Assembly: GCA_900550525.1 (NCBI GenBank)
Contig: URSN01000027.1
Coordinates: 1-18,816, forward strand
DNA: 18,816 bases
Origin: an uncultured Eubacteriales bacterium
GTDB taxonomy: Bacteria; Bacillota; Clostridia; Christensenellales; CAG-138
Direction of reading: 5' to 3'
Positions 13,519 through 18,816 of this stretch are shown here, one piece after another. The position numbers and the translations under genes were made by a program. The first letter of the stretch is position 1; each line of letters begins with the position of its first letter. Below the pieces are notes generated by a model. The model did not search any database, was not told the origin of the DNA, and was given only the letters and a program-made list of their open reading frames with translations.

Positions 13519-15405
13519 TTACAGGCGCTTGACGAACAGGGCGCGGATGGCGTTGAGCACGGCCAGCACCATGACGCCCACATCCGCAAAGATGGCCAGC
13601 CACATGTTCGCAACGCCGAGCGCGCCGAGCACCAGGCAGACGAGCTTCACGCCAAGGGCGAAGGCGATGTTCTCATAGACGATGCGCAGGCATTTGCGGG
13701 AGATGCGGATGGCTGTGGCGATCTTCATCGGGTCGTCGTCCATGAGCACCACGTCCGCCGCCTCGATGGCCGCGTCCGAGCCCATGGCGCCCATGGCGAT
13801 GCCGATATCCGCGCGGCCGAGCACCGGCGCGTCGTTGCTGCCGTCGCCGACAAAGGCCAGCTTGGCCCTGTCCGGCTGATGCGCCATGAGCTCCTCCACC
13901 TTCTCGACCTTGCCCGCGGGAAGCAGTTCGCTGTACGCCTCGTCAAGCCCGAGCTCCGATGCGACCTGCTCGGCCACCGCCTTTCGGTCGCCCGTGAGCA
14001 TGATGAGCCGGCGGACGCCGGCCGCCTTGAGCGCGGCGACGGCGGCTTTGGCACGGGGCTTCACCACGTCGGAGATGACGATATGCCCCGCATATTCCCC
14101 GCCGACCGCCATGTGAATGATGGTGCCGGCGCTGTGGCAGTTGATATGGGGGACGCCGAGGCGTTCCATCAGCCTCTCGTTGCCGGCGGCGACCTCCACG
14201 CCGTCCACCCGGGCGATGACGCCGCTGCCGCTCAGCTCCTGAATATCCGTCACGCGGCTGCGGTCGAGCTGCTTGCCGCAGGCGCGCTGAAGGCTTTTGC
14301 TGATGGGGCGTGACGACGCGCTCTCCGCCAGCGCCGCGTACTCGAGCAGCCGGGCGTTTTCCATGCGGTTGTGGTGGATGCCGTTGACCTCGAACACGCC
14401 CTGCGTCAGCGTGCCCGTCTTATCGAACAGGACGATGCGCGTCTTTGACAGCGTCTCAAGGAAGTTCGAGCCCTTGACCAGCACGCCCGCCCTGCTCGCC
14501 CCGCCGATGCCGGCAAAGAACGAGAGCGGGATGCTGATCACCAGCGCGCAGGGGCAGGAGATGACCAGAAACGTCAGCGCGCGATAGATCCACTGCTCCC
14601 ACCGCGCGTCGAGCCCCAGCGCCAGCAGACGGACCAGCGGCGGCAGCAGCGCAAGCGCGAGCGCGGCGAGGCAGACCAGCGGCGTATAGACGCGCGCAAA
14701 GCGGGAGATGAACGCCTCCGACCTGGATTTGCGCGAGCTGGCGTTCTCCACCAGCTCCAGTATCTTCGATACGGTGGAAGCGCCGAACTCCTTCGTGGTG
14801 CGGATCTTCAGCACGCCGGTGAGGTTGATGCAGCCGCTGGTGATCTCCTCGCCCGCGGCGATGTCGCGCGGCAGGCTCTCGCCGGTCAGCGCGGCCGTAT
14901 CCAGGGTGGATGTTCCCTCCGTCACGACGCCGTCGATGGGCACCTTCTCGCCCGGCTGCACCACGATGACGCTGCCGACGGCCACCTCGTCCGGATCGAC
15001 GCGCTGAAGGCCGCCGTCCCGCTCCACGTTGGCGTAATCGGGGCGGATGTCCATCAACGCGCCGATGTTGCGGCGGCTTTTGCCGACCGCATAGCTCTGG
15101 AACAGCTCGCCTATCTGGTAGAACAGCATAACGGCGACGGCCTCGTTGTAATCGCCGCTGCGCTCGTAGACGGCCAGGCCGATCGCGCCGAGCGTCGCCA
15201 CGGCCATGAGAAAGTTCTCGTCGAATACGCGGCCGTTGAGGATGCCGCGGCCGGCCTTTGCGAGGATGTCGTACCCGATGATCAGATAGGCCAGGAGAAA
15301 CAGCGCTGCGCGCGGCCAGCCGGCCACCGGCGCTGCGTTGAGCGCGATGAGCAGCGCCGCTGTGAGCGCGATGCGCGCCAGCATGATCTTCTGTTTCCGG
15401 TTCAT
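13519..15405 (-). CDS. Zn/Cd/Pb-exporting P1B-type ATPase lacking a fused HMA domain
   Basis: 628 residues from the ATG at 15405 (GGGAGGT six bases upstream). Key sites are LTGES (173-177), the metal-site helix ISCPCALVIS (Cys284-Pro-Cys286), DKTGTLT (Asp328), GDGSNDAP (520-527), Lys587 in the seventh helix (GVKLVC) and Asp608 in the eighth (FADVGVMVLAVLNAIRAL). The Cys-Pro-Cys, Lys and Asp-x-Gly set is the mark of the ZntA/CadA (P1B-2) group that exports Zn(II), Cd(II) and Pb(II). The metal-binding HMA domain usually fused at the N-terminus is a separate gene 44 bases upstream. Odd: the conserved SxHP nucleotide-binding dipeptide reads SSRPIS, with Arg366 (CGC) in place of His. A divergent ArsR repressor and operator control the pair. 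Confidence 0.93.
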   Translation of the reverse strand: MNRKQKIMLARIALTAALLIALNAAPVAGWPRAALFLLAYLIIGYDILAKAGRGILNGRVFDENFLMAVATLGAIGLAVYERSGDYNEAVAVMLFYQIGELFQSYAVGKSRRNIGALMDIRPDYANVERDGGLQRVDPDEVAVGSVIVVQPGEKVPIDGVVTEGTSTLDTAALTGESLPRDIAAGEEITSGCINLTGVLKIRTTKEFGASTVSKILELVENASSRKSRSEAFISRFARVYTPLVCLAALALALLPPLVRLLALGLDARWEQWIYRALTFLVISCPCALVISIPLSFFAGIGGASRAGVLVKGSNFLETLSKTRIVLFDKTGTLTQGVFEVNGIHHNRMENARLLEYAALAESASSRPISKSLQRACGKQLDRSRVTDIQELSGSGVIARVDGVEVAAGNERLMERLGVPHINCHSAGTIIHMAVGGEYAGHIVISDVVKPRAKAAVAALKAAGVRRLIMLTGDRKAVAEQVASELGLDEAYSELLPAGKVEKVEELMAHQPDRAKLAFVGDGSNDAPVLGRADIGIAMGAMGSDAAIEAADVVLMDDDPMKIATAIRISRKCLRIVYENIAFALGVKLVCLVLGALGVANMWLAIFADVGVMVLAVLNAIRALFVKRL

Positions 15406-15449
15406 ACCGCCACCTCCCGTCTTCCCACGCCGTTGCGCAGCGCGCGCGC

Positions 15450-15668
15450 CTACAGCTCGATGGAACAGTCCGGTTCCACGCGGCGGCACGCCTTGAGCAC
15501 GTCGCGCATGACGGCCTTGGGCTCGTGCCCGTCCTCAAACTCCACGGTCATGCGCTGCATCATGAAGTTGACGCTCGCCCCCGCCACGCCCGCGACACGG
15601 CGGGCGGCGGCCTCCATCTCGTTGGCGCAGTTGGCGCAGTCCACTTCAATGCCGTACGTCTTTTTCAT
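15450..15668 (-). CDS. Stand-alone heavy-metal-associated (HMA) domain protein
   Basis: 72 residues forming one ferredoxin-like HMA domain. The metal-binding loop is DCANC (Asp10, Cys11, Cys14) after the first strand, and the fold continues through VNFMMQRMTVEFEDG to a C-terminal helix and PDCSIEL. The Asp before the first Cys is the feature seen in the Zn/Cd/Pb domains of CadA and ZntA, rather than the Met of copper domains. It starts at the ATG at 15668 behind AAAGGAG and ends 44 bases before the ATPase gene, so it is the detached metal-delivery domain of that pump, working in the cytoplasm. The ArsR-controlled promoter lies directly upstream. Confidence 0.9.
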   Translation of the reverse strand: MKKTYGIEVDCANCANEMEAAARRVAGVAGASVNFMMQRMTVEFEDGHEPKAVMRDVLKACRRVEPDCSIEL

Positions 15669-15700
15669 GGGGATCGCTCCTTTCCAGCCGATTGATTTAA

Positions 15701-15722
15701 CAATTAAACATTCGTTTAACTG
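15701..15722. promoter_or_regulatory. ArsR/SmtB-type operator at the HMA-ATPase start site
   Basis: CAATTAAAC (15701-15709) and GTTTAACTG (15714-15722) are inverted repeats with one mismatch around ATTC. AT-rich palindromes of this kind are the usual targets of ArsR/SmtB metal sensors. The site lies just past the predicted transcription start (~15724), where binding would block initiation. Confidence 0.7.
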
Positions 15723-15730
15723 ATAGGACC

Positions 15731-15759
15731 ACTATAGCCCATTGCCCGGGAAATGTCAA
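15731..15759 (-). promoter_or_regulatory. Promoter of the HMA-ATPase operon
   Basis: Minus-strand TTGACA (15754-15759), a 17-base spacer and TATAGT (15731-15736): a near-consensus promoter abutting the palindromic operator. Confidence 0.82.
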
Positions 15760-15817
15760 TCGCCCGCGCAAGCCCCTTCCGTTTGGAACAAATCCGCGTC
15801 CAAAAGGGGCAAGGCGC

Positions 15818-15846
15818 TTGTGCCGGCGGCGAAAATGATGTACGAT
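15818..15846 (+). promoter_or_regulatory. Possible arsR promoter
   Basis: TTGTGC (15818-15823), a 17-base spacer and TACGAT (15841-15846) on the plus strand, 40 bases before the arsR ATG. Both boxes are imperfect. Confidence 0.42.
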
Positions 15847-15885
15847 GGACGACGGGGCCGACAGGCCCGGAAAGGAGCGGCGGAC

Positions 15886-16611
15886 ATGGCGCAGATATCT
15901 CTCCCGCATCAGCACGGGCATGCGGAACAGGCGCAGGACGTCTATAAACGGCTCAGGGAGACGGACGAATTCCGGATCATTGCGGATGTGTTCAGGCAGC
16001 TGGGGGACGCCAGCCGCGTGCGCATCTTCTGGCTGCTGTGCCACTGTGAGGAATGTGTGATCAACATTTCGGCGCTCATGGGCATGTCCAGCCCGGCGGT
16101 ATCGCACCACCTGCGGCAGCTGCGCGCCAGCGGCCTGCTCCTGAGCCGCCGCGAGGGCAAGGAGGTCTATTACCGCGCGGCCGATACGGAGCTTGCCCGC
16201 CTGCTGCACCTGGCCATCGAGCGGGCGATGGAGATCGCCTGCCCCGAGGCGGAAGCGGGGAAACGGCCGTGCCGGCGCCTGCGGAGCGGGACGCGCTGCT
16301 GGAGCGGCTCGCCGGCCTGCCGGCGGGGTTCACGCTGCGCCGCATCCCGGCCCGGGCGGACGAAGCGCCGCCCGTGCTGGAGACGGACGGGCGGGGCGAG
16401 CTGGAGCTCCATGCGCTGCTGCCCGGCGTCACGCTCGCCTACTGGGCCGTGCTGGGCGGTACGGTCCGCCTGGCCGGGGCGCGGCGGCCGGCGCTCATCG
16501 CCGCCTGCTGCCGCCGCGGGAGCCTCCGCTGCGCGCCGGACGGCGGCCTGCCGGCGCTCGACGCGGGGACGATCGCCATATGCGGGCAGCCGGATTGCCC
16601 GCGCACGCTGA
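15886..16611 (+). CDS. ArsR/SmtB-family metal-sensing repressor with anomalous C-terminal read-on
   Basis: The ATG at 15886 follows AAAGGAG. Residues 1-121 are a complete ArsR/SmtB winged-helix repressor: His-rich start, FRQLGDASRVRIFWLL, the metal-site helix with Cys52, Cys54 and Cys57 (LCHCEEC), the recognition helix SSPAVSHHLRQLR and wing REGKEVYYRAAD. The Cys cluster resembles the CadC-type site for Cd/Pb/Zn; the SmtB-type C-terminal His pair is not conserved. The protein should end near MEIACPE (about 16248). Instead the frame stays open to TGA at 16609-16611, adding about 120 residues rich in Arg, Ser, Gly and Pro that are a shadow of the AraC gene in another frame. Either the stop was lost or a small indel is present. 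It is divergent from the HMA-ATPase operon it presumably represses. Confidence 0.88.
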   Translation: MAQISLPHQHGHAEQAQDVYKRLRETDEFRIIADVFRQLGDASRVRIFWLLCHCEECVINISALMGMSSPAVSHHLRQLRASGLLLSRREGKEVYYRAADTELARLLHLAIERAMEIACPEAEAGKRPCRRLRSGTRCWSGSPACRRGSRCAASRPGRTKRRPCWRRTGGASWSSMRCCPASRSPTGPCWAVRSAWPGRGGRRSSPPAAAAGASAARRTAACRRSTRGRSPYAGSRIARAR

Positions 16612-17255
16612 CGCTGCCGGACGGTGTGTGCGAGGGGCTGGCGCTGCGCTTTGACTGCCCATCGCTTGCGGCGCAGCCGCCGGCGCTGCTGGACGGCGCG
16701 CATGTCTCCCCCGCCGCGCTGGCGGCGCGGTTTTGCGGCGGGCCGCCGGCCGTGTTCCCCGCGGGAAGCCCGGCGCTGCCGCCGCTGATGACGCTCTTCG
16801 AGCTGCCGGAGGCGCTGCGCCCCGCCTATGGCCGGCTGCGGGCGCTGGAGACGCTGCTGTGCCTGCACCGGCTTTTGCACGACGGCGCGCAGCAGGCCGC
16901 GCAGCGCCCCGCCGCCATGGAGGCCGTGCACGCCTATCTGATGGAGCACCTCGACCAGCGCATCCCCATTGACGCGCTGGCGCGCCGGTTCCTGATGAAC
17001 CCGACGACGCTCAAGGCTGCGTTCAAGGCCGCCTACGGCGCGTCGCTGGCCGCGCACATCCGCGCGCACCGCATGGAGCGCGCCGCCGCGCTGTTGCGCG
17101 GCACGGACCAGAGCGTGGCCGCGATCGCAAGCGCCGTGGGCTATGAGAGCCAGAGCAAGCTGACGGCGGCCTTCCGCGACGCGTTCGGCATGCCGCCGAC
17201 GGAATACCGGCGCAGGCATGCGACCGCCGCGCCCGCGCCGGGCGGCTGCTGCTAA
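16269..17255 (+). CDS. AraC-family transcriptional regulator
   Basis: 328 residues if started at the GTG at 16269, the likeliest start: GGGGAAA precedes it and meaningful sequence begins there (PAPAERDALLERLAGL). The C-terminal ~100 residues carry two helix-turn-helix units. The first is RIPIDALARRFLMNPTTLKAAFKAAYG; the second is QSVAAIASAVGYESQSKLTAAFRDAFG, followed by PPTEYRRRH. These are the AraC/XylS DNA-binding signature, with an arrangement like PchR-type regulators. The N-terminal 200 residues form a poorly conserved sensor region with several cysteines; the effector is unknown. Its start lies within the overlong arsR frame, and the two genes run in the same direction, so they are probably co-expressed. 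Terminator hairpins follow. Confidence 0.87.
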   Translation: MPAPAERDALLERLAGLPAGFTLRRIPARADEAPPVLETDGRGELELHALLPGVTLAYWAVLGGTVRLAGARRPALIAACCRRGSLRCAPDGGLPALDAGTIAICGQPDCPRTLTLPDGVCEGLALRFDCPSLAAQPPALLDGAHVSPAALAARFCGGPPAVFPAGSPALPPLMTLFELPEALRPAYGRLRALETLLCLHRLLHDGAQQAAQRPAAMEAVHAYLMEHLDQRIPIDALARRFLMNPTTLKAAFKAAYGASLAAHIRAHRMERAAALLRGTDQSVAAIASAVGYESQSKLTAAFRDAFGMPPTEYRRRHATAAPAPGGCC

Positions 17256-17285
17256 GCGGCGGCGGCGGAGCCGTTGTATAACATG

Positions 17286-17314
17286 GGCGGGCGGCCCCGC
17301 TGGGGCCGCCCGCC
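17286..17314. terminator. GC-rich hairpin between the AraC and amidohydrolase genes
   Basis: A perfect 13-bp stem, GGCGGGCGGCCCC (17286-17298) with GGGGCCGCCCGCC (17302-17314), has a three-base loop and no T-run on either side. It lies between two convergent stops and may help the neighbouring T-tailed hairpin. Confidence 0.5.
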
Positions 17315-17318
17315 ATCC

Positions 17319-17350
17319 GCCCGGCATGCGCGCCGGGCGCTTTGTTTTGC
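17319..17350 (+). terminator. Rho-independent terminator after the AraC gene
   Basis: GCCCGGC (17319-17325) and GCCGGGC (17332-17338) form a 7-bp stem with a six-base loop, followed by GCTTTGTTTTG on the plus strand. Confidence 0.72.
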
Positions 17351-17356
17351 GCAGGG

Positions 17357-18559
17357 TCAGCGCAGCGTGATATCCACGCCGTTCTTGATGACGTACGCCG
17401 GGGCGCGATGGTACCAGATGGCCTGATACACATCCGGCACATCCAGCACGACCAGGTCCGCGGTGCCGCCCACCTTGAGCTCATGGTCCTTGAGGCCGAG
17501 CACCTTGGCCGCGCCGGTGGTCACCATGTCGTAGAGCAGCTCCATGTCGTCAAAGGTCAGCATGCTCAGCAGATGGCTGGCAAGGAAGGCGACCTGGAGC
17601 ATATTGTTCTCGCCGAAGGGGTAGTAGGCGTCCTGGATGTCGTCCTGGCCGAGCGCCACGGGCACGCCCGCGGCCAGCAGGTCCTTCACGCGCGCGGCCA
17701 GCGGGCCGGTATGCGGGTCGGACACGACGCCCACGCCGCCCTGCTTGAGCAGCGCGACGAGCTTGCGGAAATAGTTCTCGGGATAGAGCTCCATCGCGCG
17801 GCAATGCTGCGCGGTCACGCGGCCCTGCCAGCCCATCTCGATGGACTTGCGGCAGAGCATCTCCAGCGTGCGCTCCTCGCCGTCGCCCACGTCGTCGAGC
17901 AGCATGGAGATGGGCTTGTCGTACTCCTTGGCATAGGCGCACATCGCGTCCACATGCGCCTGCTCGTCATCCTTGGTGAACTCCACCCACGGGATGCCGC
18001 CGACCACGTCCGCACCCAGATCGAGCGCCTGCTTGACCAGCTCCTTGGCGCCGGGCTCGCGGGCCACGCCGTCCTGCGGGAACGCCACGACCTCCAGCGT
18101 CACGCGATCCTTGTACTCCTCGCGCGCCTTGAGCAGCGCCTTGACGCCCTCCAGACGGGCCTTGGAGTCCACGTCCGCAAAGGCGCGGATGTGCGTGTTG
18201 CCGTACTTCACGGCCAGGTCGCACGCCTTGCGCACGTTGCCGATGAGCCAGGACTCGTCATAGGCCGCCTTGAAGTTGGCCGCCTGCTCGATGCTGGTCA
18301 TCGCGCCGCCCATGCCGCCGCCGGTGTAGGACTTGAGCGCGTCCTCGCCGGCCATCTTCAGCGTGTACACCTTGTCCAGATGCAGGTGGCCGTTGACGAA
18401 CGACTCCGTCACCAGGCAGCCCGCTGCGTCGATCACCTGCTTGGCCTCCGCCTCCAGGCCCTTTTCGATGGCGGCGATCTTGCCGTCCTTGACGGCGATG
18501 TTCACCAGGTCGTCGAGCTTGCGCGTCTTTGCGTTCTTGATCAGAATGTCGCAGATCAT
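17357..18559 (-). CDS. Cytosine-deaminase-like metal-dependent amidohydrolase
   Basis: 400 residues from the ATG at 18559, with GGAGGAAG upstream. It is an amidohydrolase-superfamily TIM-barrel enzyme closest to the CodA/AtzC group, which deaminate cytosine or related ring amines in the cytoplasm. Metal-site features are NGHLHLDK (His58, His60), QHCRAM (His252) and GQDDIQDAYYPFGENNML (Asp306), with the substrate-side FPQDG (Gln162). The CodA HCDEID strand, which supplies a metal ligand and catalytic Glu, is replaced by SMLLDDVGD (about 218-226), so the His ligand is missing. I recall related clostridial sequences with MLVDDAGD here, so it is probably a subfamily trait, not decay. Activity on cytosine is therefore uncertain and the gene symbol is withheld. 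It is a single-gene unit with a strong promoter and 114-base leader. Confidence 0.88.
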   Translation of the reverse strand: MICDILIKNAKTRKLDDLVNIAVKDGKIAAIEKGLEAEAKQVIDAAGCLVTESFVNGHLHLDKVYTLKMAGEDALKSYTGGGMGGAMTSIEQAANFKAAYDESWLIGNVRKACDLAVKYGNTHIRAFADVDSKARLEGVKALLKAREEYKDRVTLEVVAFPQDGVAREPGAKELVKQALDLGADVVGGIPWVEFTKDDEQAHVDAMCAYAKEYDKPISMLLDDVGDGEERTLEMLCRKSIEMGWQGRVTAQHCRAMELYPENYFRKLVALLKQGGVGVVSDPHTGPLAARVKDLLAAGVPVALGQDDIQDAYYPFGENNMLQVAFLASHLLSMLTFDDMELLYDMVTTGAAKVLGLKDHELKVGGTADLVVLDVPDVYQAIWYHRAPAYVIKNGVDITLR

Positions 18560-18673
18560 GATCTTCCTCCAGATGTTGTTTTTTTGATGATTGCGTTGCA
18601 AATCCGTTGTGGGAAGCGAAGGAACCGTCCCGGCGTCCCCGGCTGCAAACCGGTTACATCCGACTCTTCAGTT
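18560..18673 (-). promoter_or_regulatory. Structured 5' leader of the amidohydrolase gene
   Basis: Between the predicted start (~18673) and the ATG the minus strand contains an AACCG/CGGTT outer pairing (around 18622-18655) enclosing two CCGG blocks separated by GGACG, then an A-rich stretch (AAAAAAA near 18580) and the GGAGGAAG site. No known riboswitch consensus was recognised. It may be a regulatory leader or just GC-rich spacing. Confidence 0.3.
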
Positions 18674-18679
18674 AAGATA

Positions 18680-18709
18680 AGTATAATATGCCAAAAGGGG
18701 GCTTGTCAA
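18680..18709 (-). promoter_or_regulatory. Promoter of the amidohydrolase gene
   Basis: Minus-strand consensus TTGACA (18704-18709), an 18-base spacer and TATACT (18680-18685) in an AT-rich local setting. Confidence 0.82.
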
Positions 18710-18724
18710 GCAGGGCGGCAGGTT

Positions 18725-18753
18725 TTGCGCACATTCGCCTGTAGGTATACAAT
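18725..18753 (+). promoter_or_regulatory. Divergent promoter for a gene beyond the right edge
   Basis: Plus-strand TTGCGC (18725-18730), a 17-base spacer and TACAAT (18748-18753), followed by GGACAGGAGG (18761-18770), an apparent ribosome site. No ATG or GTG follows at normal spacing before the window ends at 18816, so the gene start cannot be placed. Confidence 0.5.
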
Positions 18754-18816
18754 ACATCTTGGACAGGAGGAAAAAAGAGAAGAAGGATAGGGACGCATCG
18801 GGTATAGTTGGAGTTG

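Noticed and set aside
18620..18655. Mini-ykkC (guanidine-II) riboswitch in the amidohydrolase leader, suggested by GGACG and GGGACGG
   Set aside because: The expected pair of hairpins with ACGR loops and GC-rich closing stems cannot be formed: one loop reads ACGC and the stems are weak or shared.

Overview
The window looks like a high-GC Clostridia-type Bacillota genome. The support is a T-box leader with its terminator ahead of pheS-pheT, strong AGGAGG-type ribosome sites, sigma-A-like TTGACA/TATAAT promoters, and family types common in Clostridia (DUF5685 with a J-domain protein, an HMA mini-protein separate from its P-type ATPase). Most of the window is very GC-rich (about 72% by hand count for 541-720). 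The first ~510 bases are only about 56% GC.

Left edge (1-510): the start of a family 2 glycosyltransferase on the minus strand with a good promoter, an inverted-repeat-rich intergenic element, a hairpin terminator, and the last 33 or so codons of leucyl-tRNA synthetase on the minus strand. At about 505-514 this stops and turns directly into the C-terminal part of a D-aminoacylase-like amidohydrolase on the plus strand. Both genes are cut at the same point and composition changes there, so this is a rearrangement breakpoint or a chimeric assembly join. Gene context should not be read across it.

514-1842: amidohydrolase tail translationally coupled (ATGA) to a PfkB-family kinase resembling pseudouridine kinases, then a strong terminator. 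1886-2842: two small zinc-ribbon membrane proteins on the minus strand. 2973-6720: pheS-pheT behind a tRNA-Phe-type T-box, whose promoter lies in the last codons of the upstream gene, a membrane-anchored ComEC-like metallo-beta-lactamase-fold hydrolase (6720-7805). 8031-9944: a compact plus-strand operon (membrane zinc-ribbon protein, DUF5685 protein, J-domain protein) with no assigned function. The DUF5685 protein carries two Asp-rich motifs resembling isoprenyl diphosphate synthases.

10033-17255: a metal-transport region. A P1B-type ATPase of unknown substrate is divergent from a TetR regulator, with a good palindromic operator between their -10 boxes. A nucleotidyltransferase gene converges on and overlaps tetR. 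Next comes a Zn/Cd-type ATPase whose HMA domain is a separate small gene, divergent from an ArsR/SmtB repressor with an operator at the start site, then an AraC-family regulator that overlaps an abnormally long arsR reading frame. The ATPase pumps, their metal sensors and the AraC regulator plausibly form a metal-homeostasis island.

17357-18816: a cytosine-deaminase-like amidohydrolase of a subfamily lacking one classical metal-ligand His, with a strong promoter and structured leader, and a divergent promoter facing off the right edge.
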